From the NCBI GenBank assembly GCA_021234535.1, contig CM037843.1, positions 18,197,911-18,261,910 of the forward strand: a DNA stretch of 64,000 bases, given 5' to 3'. How positions within the stretch are numbered: the stretch's first letter is position 1; each line of letters starts with the position of its first letter. This document shows positions 21,113 to 33,100 of this stretch, piece after piece. Below the pieces are notes generated by a model. That model worked only from the letters and a program-made list of their open reading frames with translations, had not been told where the DNA came from and did not search any database. Both the position numbers and the translations under genes were made by a program. Origin of the DNA: Stichopus chloronotus. Taxonomy: Eukaryota > Echinodermata > Holothuroidea > Aspidochirotida > Stichopodidae.

Positions 21113-24100
21113 ATGGAGGAAAACGACGAGCCGAAGAATCAGATCAAAATTTGCTGCTGTAGCAAGTCCATTCTTGAGAAGGCAAACAGAATTGTTGTAC
21201 TGAAAACAGTATTCCCGGACGATGAACTTGGGGAGCGTTTAAAAAAGAGGTTTGAGGAGGTAAGACTAAGATTAAGAACTTACGAAGAGGCCTAGCCTAA
21301 AGTAAAGATAGGTCATACCATATACGGTTACGGCAGTGCCACCTGTACTAGGTCGTAGAACTTCACTGTTTTTTAGATACTGTTCTACCTCTGGCTAGCA
21401 GAGTAACATTTGCAGTGGGGCCCACCGTGGTTACTGGGGCTAATGTAACTTGTGAGGTCTAAGTAGTAACAGTACTCGGTAGGCCTACCATCTGCCAATG
21501 ATTTTGCATGAGGGCTCCTAACTTGCAGAAGGTTAGAACCAAAGGGGGGGGGGGGGGAACTTTCCCTGTCTCAGAGTCAAACTACACTAGGCTTATAGTA
21601 TAGGATAGTGTTTGGTCTTTCCCAGTGCCTCTTCCCCTCTCCGTTTTTTTTTTTGTTGCCAAATTAATAATGACAAATAAATTAATACAATGTTAGTCTA
21701 GGAGTCACCCTTTGCTAGTCTCAATCCAATAAACTAAATAGCTATATCAACCTATTATAGCAGTCACCTCTGATATCCCTCTTATATCCCTCGTATATCA
21801 ACCCAGTCTGCATTTCGTGCACTCAGAACTGAAGATCTTCGGCGTGGAGCGGACATTTTCCTTATGTTCTTTATTGTTTTTTTTTAAAAAACTTCGGTGT
21901 GGGCCTGACACGGAATGCACTTTGGATATCAACCTCTCACACCCCTAGGCAGGGAACACTGGCCTTCAGATTCAAGCAAGAACAGTACTGTATCATCATG
22001 AAATGTGCAAATTTGGTCAGACTTTCTTAGCAAAAACTTTTAAAATGTGATTAATTTTTCATCCAAGAAAATACTGACAATACCATTTTCTTCAACTTAC
22101 AGTACTTGCTGAGCCTGGGAAGGTGATTTCTGGCAATCTGTGAGGGATTTTTGTGTTCATTTTTATTTCTGGTATGCTCGCTCTAAACAGTGATAGCATC
22201 CCTCGTACTGTCGATAGTCTTCAAGCAATTCTCAGTTCATACCTAGTTCCTAACACCAAAAGTTGTGGCGGCCAATGCATCAGGAGAATTTCCTTATCAC
22301 ACTGTAACACCCTCATTGATTTCCCCTTATCCATGTCCCAGGCTTAGCAGGAAGGCAAAACTAGTTACACTCATAGCTGCACCCTTGGAGTCTCTTGAAC
22401 CCCTGCAAACAACACTGTGACCCTGTTGCCCAATAAAAAAAGTGTGGGACTAAACATATCTTCATCCACACCCAAATTTTTGCCAAGTGCTCCAAGAATA
22501 CATGAAAGAGGATGCATACTGTACTGTAATTTATGATTTTTTCATCAGCTCAACTAGTCTGATATATGTTAGCATTATGATAAACTTTTTCTCTCATTGA
22601 TTTGAAAAGTTACAGACGTGAGATGCTTGTTTCAAGACTGTACGTAGGCAGCTTATAACACTCAGGAAGTGCCGTTTCCGGCTATCCGGGGAGTTTGAAA
22701 AGCAAAAATTTTCTTTTACGCTATGTGCCAACCAATGGTGATGCTCTGCTTAGATAGTCCTTAGGGTTCCTACACTGGGACCTATTCTGGGTCTTTTAAA
22801 TGTGCTGTCAGTCAAAATGCAGAACAAAATTTCCCATTGGATTATCCTCCATAACTTCCTCATTTATGCTCCAGACACCCCTCGGTAGAAAACATGTTGC
22901 ACATCAAGTTTCTTGACCCCTTACAAGAAACTCTTGTGATGCCACCAGTTCTAAAGACTTGAGTGGAAAGTGCAAGGAAAAAGTCTTGGGATGGCTCTCA
23001 TATTTAGTACATAGGCATACCACATCCAGTACAAGAACCATGTTGTTTTTGGTGGAGGTCAAGTGTCATTTGAGGTCAGCAGGAGTCAAATTGCAAAATT
23101 ATTATAAACACAATATTTCAAGAAGGGAAACTTGGACAGATCTTATATTTAGCGCATCAATTTACCCCATTGAGTACAAGAACTCTGTGTTTTTTATGGA
23201 GTTCAAGGGTCATTTGAGTTCCTCAGGTTCCCAAATTGTGAAAACCTTGTAAATACGATATCTCAAGAAGGGAACCTTGGACAAATGTCATTTGGTATGG
23301 TGGTGCACTGTATTGCTTACAAGAGCCCTATTGATTTTGATGGAGGTCAAAGGTCATTTGAAGTCATTAGGGTTCACATTGTAAATTATTGTAGACATGA
23401 TATCTCAAGAAGGAAACTTGGACAGATCTTCCATGTAGACTGTATGTGTAACTCATTGAGTATACAAGAATTCCATTGTCTTTGGTAAAGGACAAAGGTC
23501 ATTAGTGGTCAACAGGGTCACATTTGGAATTCTCGTAAACATCTCATGTAGGGAAGCTTTGACAGATGTCATAATCAGTGTGTAGTTGTGTCTCTTTGAT
23601 TACAAGAACCAGTTGGTCATTAATGGCGGTCAAAGTTCATTCGATCTCAACAAGGGTCAAATTATGAAAACATTGTAGACATGATCTCAAGAAACGAAGC
23701 TTGTACAGATCTAATATTTCATAAAAAGCATAGGGAGCTTGTGACACACACTAATGAAATAATGTCAGTTTCAGAAAAAAGGCTTGCTCATAATTGGATC
23801 ATCGAAACCACAGTGCATTTGAGCATTCTGGTTATCCACTTTCTGTGTGCTCCGTGCCAACCGATGGTAGGTAGCGCTCTGCTTAGGTAGTCTTGCTACA
23901 ATTCCCCTGCACCCCCATCACTTTCTCTAATTTCAGTCACATCCCTCTCTTTGAAATGTCTGGATCCGTGTCTATAAACCCATCTGATATGTAATTACCA
24001 TATTTCATTGAACAATTTTTTTTCTCGTAAATTGAGAAATTGCAGACATGAAAGGCTGGGCACATGTAGCTTAGAATACCCAGGAAGTGCCATTTTTGGC

Positions 24101-27100
24101 CATCGGGAGGGGGGAGGTTTGTAGAGCCAATATTTTATTCGGTGCTCTGCTCCAACTGATGGTGGTGCTCCGCTGTGATAGCACTGCCAGCCCACAGTCC
24201 TTTCCCCTCCCCAATCTTTGCTTCCAAGTTGAACTCCTTTGGCAAAATCTCACATAGGCTGGGGGCCTGAATGTAATTTAGCCTGAAATAAAGTTTGTTA
24301 ATATGGAATTAGAAATGTGCAAAGATCCATTTCCTGCGATCTGGGAAGTCCTTTTGTTAATGTATTTTGTAAGGTCTAAAAATTTTGTTTTGCACTATGC
24401 GCCAACTGATGGTGATACTCCCCCTATATGGTATAGAGGTGGTACTTTACCTTCATTAAATGTTCAATGTACATATTTGCCTCTGTCACAAATTTTCTTT
24501 CAAGAATAAATTTGTCATGTTGAAAATGGACCTGCATTTCCTGCAGTCTGGCAAGGATTTAAAAAATTATTAAAAATTTTCTTGTGGTGCTCTGCTTAGG
24601 TAGTGAGAAAGCTATTCCCTTAAAGTAAGTTTTTCCCCCTATAAAATCCTTTTGAATGAAATGTGTTCCTCATATCACAGGACTCTTGCTGCCTTTTGGT
24701 CTTTAATATCTTTATGCTTCTTTAAACGGTCGATCGCTCACATTTGGACCTCCCTGTAAAAAAATCCTGGCTACGCTGGTGGCAGTGAGTGTAACTTAAT
24801 TCTAACTTAATTCAGTCCCAGGTGAATGTCTACTTGGCTTCTTCTGCCCCTTGCTTTAGTCCCATGACAACAACTTGCAGAGTTAGAAGAGTTAATGATA
24901 AGAGAAATATACTGTAAGTGATATGTCAAAGGGGTAGGAACACAGACACCACAACAACAACGTTCAAGCTTTTCTTTGAAGCTCACTCCAGGAATCATTT
25001 CATGGATTCCCCTTGCAAAGCTTGGAAAAGGACGATTATACTATTCGGTATTTACTTACAAATACTTTTTAGCATGATTGGTGCCAACTAATGATGGCAC
25101 TGAGCCCAGATAGTCTTCCCGCAATGCCTCCTACTCCAAATTACTGGGCTTGCCATTGTAGTAGATGCATACTTTATTTCTGTAACACATGGATGCATCA
25201 TATAGTAGAAATGGTCTCACACTGTACAGTAACTTTGCTTTACCCAGACATTATTGGTAATCCTGTTGTTACTACCAATTACTAATACCCACGTAGTTAT
25301 TGATAATCACGTCGTTATCATATAACGCCGTTAGAGATGTCTCAGTCATAAGCAAACGTTGGTGAGTTGCGTTCCATACGAATGAGGTTCAGGAGGAACA
25401 TTGTACCAACATGAATCCATGGGTGTGGATCATGAGAGGAGAGGGGACTCCCCCCTCACTTTCTTGGAAGGAGGGGACACTTTCAGAGAGCCTCTCCCAC
25501 TTTTTCAAAATGATGAAACTTGAAACTGATGAATGGCCAAACAGAGAATACTACAGTACTGTGCATGTTGAATACTGAACACAACATACCATACCTAAAT
25601 TGCCTATTGACAAAAAAGCTATAGTACAGTTGTCCCAAATATTGCACCATTTGCCATGTGGACCTTTCATGTTTTCTCAAGGGAGAGGGGGATACCCCCC
25701 TCCATGATGGGGGTTCGTAAGTAGTACAGTGCCCCCCACTCCTCATCCTTGGAGGTCCATGCCTTTGAATGAATCATGTGTATTGTGTTTTATCTTCCTA
25801 GATTTTTGTCAGTGCAGTCCATCAGAATGTTTCCATTGATCACAAGACATGGAGCGAAGTAGCAGAGGAGGGTAATTCAACCATAGGTTTGTATTCAAGA
25901 AGTACTCCTTTAGTGGTAATATAAGTACATACATGTACACTTTTATATGTATTTACATAACTGTGTATATATGAAAATGTGAACATACAAGTTGACACAA
26001 TATTTATGCATTTATGTAAACCTATTTAGTAAGATATCTATAGAGCTTAACGTTCTGAAACTGTTCTGTTAATAAATTGGTTCAGTAGCTCTGGGTGAGT
26101 GTAATATCATTTTTATGGAGGTCGAAGGTTACATGAGGTCAGTAGAGATTAGTCTGAAAACCCTGTAAACATGGTATCTCAATTTATAGGGAAAGTTGAT
26201 GGTTGTCCATTGTAACTAAGTTCATGATCTCAACTATCTTTTTTATGGATTTCTAAGTCATTTGAGGTCACTAGCAATAAATGGATAAAAGCCTATTAAA
26301 AAAGATACAGTATCTCAGCATTTGAATCTTGAGCTCCAAACTGTTAATACTGGTAGATTTTTGTAGAGATCCATGATCTCTGTCATGTGTATGGGGGTCA
26401 TAGGTCATAGGAGGTTACTAGAGATCATACTGTAGTTTGTAGCCATTGTAAACGTGTTAACTCAAGAAGAGTAAGGTATCTAAACTTCGAAAGTGGTATG
26501 TATTGTCCTTTGTTTTTCATTAATTTTGGCCATGTTGTGATTGACCCCACGCATAAAATGAGGCCATGGAGAGATCTCAAACCTAGTGAGGCCTTCTCTG
26601 GTCTAATTACCACATTTGCGCTAGTGTGCACTTAGTCATGTGCTACTTTGTAGTATAAATCTTGCTTGGGGGCAGCAGCCTACCAGCTGTACGTTTTAGG
26701 AGTGAACCCAACCTTGAGTGAAAGGGTTCCTAGGTATGGAACCTGGGATGGTGATTTCTGGCAGTCTAGGGGGTATATTCATCCAAAATTTTCAGGTACA
26801 GTCTATGTTAATTGGATGGTGGTGCTCCACTTACATGCTGTAGTCTTACTGCAATTCCAGCTAACATGTAAGTGATGATGGGCACCCCTTGAGCATCCCC
26901 ATTCCTCCTAGGAAAGATGTACCTGAACTTCCACTGGTTCTGTACATTACACAGATCTACACTGTCTAATGTCTGTCATACAGTAACCAGACAGAAAACA
27001 CAAATACTGAATGTCACAACCCTACAACAGATAAAACGATTACATATTTTATAATCACTATTATTTGGATAAGAGAATGCTTGTCTAAGCTACAGCACAG

Positions 27101-30100
27101 TAGCACCAGGAACCAATGTATACCAGTGGTTCCTGGTGCCTGGTATATACAGTAGTCATTAATATCAATTATACTTTCCTGCTCTGTCTACATCTGGCTC
27201 TCATACTGTACAGGTCGTTTATTTCTCTGTGATAGATTTTGACCCAGTGGATCTAAGTCTGAAGGAGTTGATGGACCAGAAAATCCTTGGACTTGATGAG
27301 ATGATCGTAGAGACAGGCGGCAAGAGGAAAGCTATACCTCCCCAGACATCGAGACAACTGGCAAAATGGCTCAAGGTTAAGCGAAAGTCCAGTGTGAGTG
27401 TTAGTCGTGGGACCTCACCACAAATGGTCAAACGATTTACTCATTGGAATGTAATGATCAATCACGGTAATAAAATGAAGACGAGGAGCCACAGTCAGAT
27501 AATTCGTTTGGTGAAAGTGTCATCAGGCAATCTTCGTCTGTTTTCATCCTGAGAGAAATTGTATCCATTCGCACTGACCCAGTTGTTTGTTTCCTTACCA
27601 AAGTAAAAAGTAATCCATGCAATGGCAATGAAATCAGTGGGCATGTGTAGTTTGCGATTGCTTGGATTTTGGAATGCAACAATTCAAGGTGTGAATGTTG
27701 TTTGAATGTATACAGTGCAGTGCTCATCGACAGTAGGCCCTTTTAAGTACTGTAGATCTGTACTATATTTTCATTGCATGCTTTGGTCATTGGGAGTCAG
27801 GGACTACAATTTTGTGAATGCTGTAAGTCATCCTGCTGTCCAGATTCCTATATTTGAAGAAGGTTGACAGAGAAGATCGTTTTCCTTGGTGAAACAGAAA
27901 ATGTCTCTCTCATTATGCAGCTACAGTACTCATGATTAGTAAAATTCATCAAAAGTAAGGATAAAGTTGAAAATTTAATTGAAAATCTTATTGAAGCATA
28001 CACTATGCAGCCTTGTTGAGTGAAGTAACTTCTCACTGTTCATGCTTACTCGGAGGTTCTTGCACTATGTGACAAAGTGCAGCCTGTTTGGTCATACAGT
28101 TTTGGTACAGCAAGTCTGGTATGGCTGATTGTTCTGTAAATGGTTATAGATGCTAGTGATCATACAGTAATGCAGAATATCTTGTTTTGCTTAGGTGCTT
28201 TCTGTGCAAACATCCCAGAGCAAACCAGCTTTCAGTCAGAGGTTACCAATGAATGACACAGGTGAGCCATTTATTATCAGTTGCCCCCTTCCATCTTTAT
28301 GGGAAATGTCCAGTTTAACAGACCGAAATATCACTTGAAAGTACTTTGTGTCAATAAAAAGAAAAACTTTTTGACACCTTGCACCACTACAAAAATATGG
28401 AAATTTAATGGATTGTACAAATCTGTGATTTCACCAGTTGAAAGTTGTAACAAATATCCTTGTAAATAGTTAATATTTGTTGTTAACGATGGAGAATTGA
28501 AAATGAACCAAAAACAAACACGTACCATCGAAATAACCTTCAACGATTTAACAGATGTTTATTGGTTATAAAATAGGTCAAGTTTACCGGCGGAGTATTG
28601 CCCTGTGAAAATGACATAAACTCGAGACTGGACAGATATAATTAAGGTACTTCAGCATCAAAGATCCAGGTAATAACTGACTATATTAGAAAACCTCCCC
28701 CTTTTATAATCATTAATATCATTCAAACAAATCACGCACCACACGCGCCCAGCCTTGCAACACACACACACACTTCAACCGATGTCCACAATACATCATA
28801 ATGACTACACGGATTACACTCTTGTAATGCGCCCCATATTCCGTGCTCATAACACCGTCACATAAGTATTCCCGGACTGTTACAAGTGATGGCAAAAGAG
28901 GATTTTCAGCATCACAGATCTATGTAACAAGCTCAGTGGTGTAATGATATAGGAGGTGTTTTGTATTATGTGTATGATCCATGTGGCCATTATTGCCTGT
29001 GGTGTGGGATGTTGTGCAAATGGTGGAACTAGACTTCCATAAATCTCTATTACAGCCATCGCCATGATGGCTAACACTTGTTATATCTTCAACTTGAGTA
29101 TAATCTGATTCAAAATTCAATTTATTTATTCCAGCAATGAACAATACAAGCTAAGGTGTACAATGACATACACAATAGGATAGTAATAAAACATTGAATA
29201 ATATCATTGCATGGAAAAGGAGGAAAAAGAAGCATGAATACTTATTGATCATTTTTCCCCACCTACCGGAAATAGTAAGTCAAAAAAAGAACAAAACAAT
29301 TACAACAAAACAACACAATAACAACAAAATAATAGGGAACAATTCATGACAATACTACAATAGGAGTCTGCCTTGCAGTACTCTACAACCATACTGAAGA
29401 CGGAATAAAGCAAACTGTAAGATCCGACATTGCTGATCAATGCTTCATTCAAGGATGCCTCCCTGTTTCAGTGTCACTCCTACAACACTCCCATGTTGTT
29501 ACACTACCATTATGTGTAGGTCAATGTCACCTTCAGCTTTATTATCTTCACTTAGTTATGATCAAGAAGTTCAGTAAGTCATGACCAAATTAACGTACTA
29601 TGTATATGTTTTTAGTGTAATATCAAAATTAATCGGATATCCAAATCATAGTGTGAAAATACTTTAAAGTGTAGCTGCATTATCTAAGTTTCACACCTAC
29701 TCAGACAAACGAGCCTCTCCCAAAGAGGATGACTGATGCACAAGCAAATTGTAAACAATGCAGCTCAACCTGTGCACATGGCAGATTGTTCATCAGTGAT
29801 GAATTTTTGTGTCAGTATTGGCATCCAAAATGCCTAAATATTTCCACATAACAACCAGATTTTGTTGCAAGCTTATCCTCCAGACGACCCATGAACCAGC
29901 TTCGGTTTGTGCTCGAGTCAATTGAGATTTTAATACTTACGATATCTGTAACAATGCCCCTTGGGTTACCGGATGAAATGACAAATATTTCAGCATTGAT
30001 TGTGATCGTGTTATCATACACGAGACTTCCCTTACGACAGTATGCCGTGCAACTCGGTGCAGTACAGCAGATCACTTTAGGGCACTGAAACACAGAGCAG

Positions 30101-33100
30101 AAGAAAGTATGCATCAATGGTAACTCATTTTGCTTGATATGTGAGGTTGTAAACTCGTTCAGTCCTTTGCTGCTGAATGACACTAGGGATTTTTATGCCT
30201 TCAAGCAGAAATATGTGACCCTCACACATTCCATGAGTCTCAAAATGTCATCGGGAAAGAGTTTTTCTGTTTTCAATCAGTTGCAAGTACTTCAAGCAAT
30301 ATCTTTGTATCTTAGCAGTCAACAGTGAAGTATTGCTATAAATTTGTCCGTTTGTCATTGAAATGCGTTGGGGTGTCAGGTTACCTAGCAATTTGCTCAG
30401 TCGATGCAAGTCGCTGATATGTGTTGTCTGGACCAACAGCTTCTCAGCTCTAGTTTTGTGTTTCTCGCTAGTCTCATCTTGTAACATTTCTCTATGCACT
30501 GTGTTATGTTTTTAAACTTTGTAATCTAATTTATTTTTATTTTTCTTAAAGAAATTGAGAGGATCAAAGAGGGCCTGCACACATCTTGCACAGGATTTAA
30601 TTCATGTTCTAAGGTAGGTGGTGATGGAGGTAATATCACTAAGTAGGGAAAAATGATGCGATACTTCAGACAAATTGCTTCTTTTTTAACAAAATTTTGG
30701 TACGTTTGTCATCAATAATACCAACATCACATGAGCAGGAGTTTTGGCATGGAACTTGAGTCTGATATGATTACGTAATTATTGATAAGGAAATGTGTCT
30801 GCTGATTTTGTGCCATGCTGCCATTTAGCTACATATGATGGTATCTGGCTGTTATAATATGATGGTTTGCATGGTTTAAAATTTTGTAGAGAGCCTTTTA
30901 TAACTTTGCTGCAAAATTTATGTTGTAAAAATGTGAGTCAAAAATGCATTGAAAGTAAAGGTCAAATTAAGAATGCTTGAAATTGCTCAACTTTCTGATA
31001 GTTAGACTAAAAATGGGTTGCTCAGTGATAGTACTTAAACCAGCAGTCTCCAAACTTTGCCACTGATGTCCCACTTATATGCCGGAAATCTGAGGCGTCC
31101 CACCTGCACAATTTGCTCTGATTCAGACACTGTTCACCTGCTTAGAATTCTTTTCATTGAAATCTGAAAATGGTGTGTACTTGTTACAAATTTTGATTGC
31201 GTCTCAGCAGAAATGAACATTTTTGATTCCTTGCCGAAGGCAGAGGAATCTATGCGATGGTGATGTCGTGTGTGTGTGTGTATGTATGTATGTGCGTGTG
31301 TGACGCCTGCTTGTAAACACAATATCTCAAGAAGCGTAACTCTGAGTGATCTCATACTTGGCATGTAGATTGCCCCTATTGAGTAGATGATCCCTATTGG
31401 TTTTGGTGGAGGTCAAAGGTCATTTGGGGTCACTAGAGGTCAAAAGGTAAATACCTTGAAAATTGCTTGTAAACACGATATCTCCAGAAGAGTAACTCTG
31501 AGTGATCTCATACTTGGCATGAAGGTTGCCCTTACTGAGAAGATGATCCCTATTGTTTTTGGTGGAGGTCAAAGGTCACTTGGGGTCAACAGGGGTCAAA
31601 TTGTGAAAACCTTGTAAACACAATATCTCAAGAAAGGAAGCTTGTAGAAATCTCATGTTTAGTATGTAGTTGCACCATGCTGAGTAAAGGAACCCTATCG
31701 TTTTCAGTGGAGGTCAAAGGTCATTTGGGTCAAGAGGGGTCAAATTGTGAAAACCATGTAAACACGATATCTCAAGAAGAGAAGCTTGAGCAGATGTCAT
31801 ATGAAGTGGGTAGGTGTATCTTATTGAGTACAACGGTCACCAGAGGTCAAAAGGTAAATACCTTGAAAATTGCTTGTAAACACGGTATCTCCAGGACGGT
31901 AAATGTGAGAGATCTCATAATTAGTGTGTGGATTGCCCATATCGAGTAGATGATCCTTATTTTTTTTGGCAGAGGTGAAAGGTCATTTGGGGTCATGGGA
32001 GGTTAAAATGTGAAAAACTTGAATCTACAATATTTAAAGAACGGTCCTTCTAGTGAATTTTATACTTGTAATGTAGAATCCTCTTGTTGATTTGAGAACT
32101 TCTTTTAGGACATACCAACATAGTCTCTTCGATAACCATAAAGAAAAGATGAAGACAACATTAAATTTGGTGTCAAAGATTATTATTTTGCAAACCTTAT
32201 GCTACTATCCTCATAAGGACATGTGAGCATGCATGAATTGTAAATTGGAATTGATTAAATATACCATGGGTTATTAGCTTTATAAAAAGAACGAAATTAC
32301 TGATCATTTGGATCAAATACCCTTGAGCGTGCATGAACTGTGATTGCTTAATTGAGTGGATCAAATTGTAACTGACCCCCCTCTGTTCAAATTGGTCACT
32401 GTTTTCTGACATAATTTATCACAGTTGACTGCCAGTAGAAACCACAATGTCCAGAATAAATCATACAGTCTGTTGAGCCAGGTGCTCAATGGACTTAACC
32501 ATTTACTGCGTATCTGTTTAGCCCTTAAAGGGAAATAGGGCATTTGTTTTACAGAAAACAACCATATTTTTAAAACCATTATTTGTGGACATAGAATGAT
32601 AGATTATTCAAAGTAACGAATTACAGTAGCCTTATTTTCAAGGAATAAGATTCTCACAGATCAGAAATGTAGCTATTTGTTGCTCAACAATAATTTGTTC
32701 ACCCAAACTTTTTAAAATTCAAATGATGCATCCGTTACTCATCACATGCATAATGTTTTGAGGAGATGAAGCTTTGACAGATATTTATTGATGAGACTGA
32801 ATGGTTTAACAATGGTTAAGGCGAATTTCTTTGTATGCCATGTTGATGTATTCTGAACGCCCTATTTCACTTTACAGTAGTTCAGGTAAGCTTTAAACAA
32901 ATGACTACTGTGTATCAAACCAGGGAAACTTGTACTGTGTGTTGTGTCTTTAAGTAGACTAAAGGCAAAATTGCACGTCATGCTAGATTCTTGTTTAATA
33001 GGAATATCAGTTTTTGCTGATTTTCAAGGACCTCATAGCCATTGGGAAGGGCATCATGCCAAAAAATCAAATATGAAAGAGCTGCCACCAATAGCTGTAA

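Noticed and set aside
29941..30084. The Cys-rich putative exon 2 looked at first like part of an integrin alpha ectodomain.
   Set aside because: Neighbouring segments lack the integrin transmembrane segment and the GFFKR motif, so the resemblance is superficial.
30248..30499. 83-codon minus-strand frame (HREMLQDETSEKHK...) near the putative antisense gene.
   Set aside because: It looks protein-like, but its phase does not fit between exons 1 and 2 of that model, and the GTAACC donor would lead into a stop.
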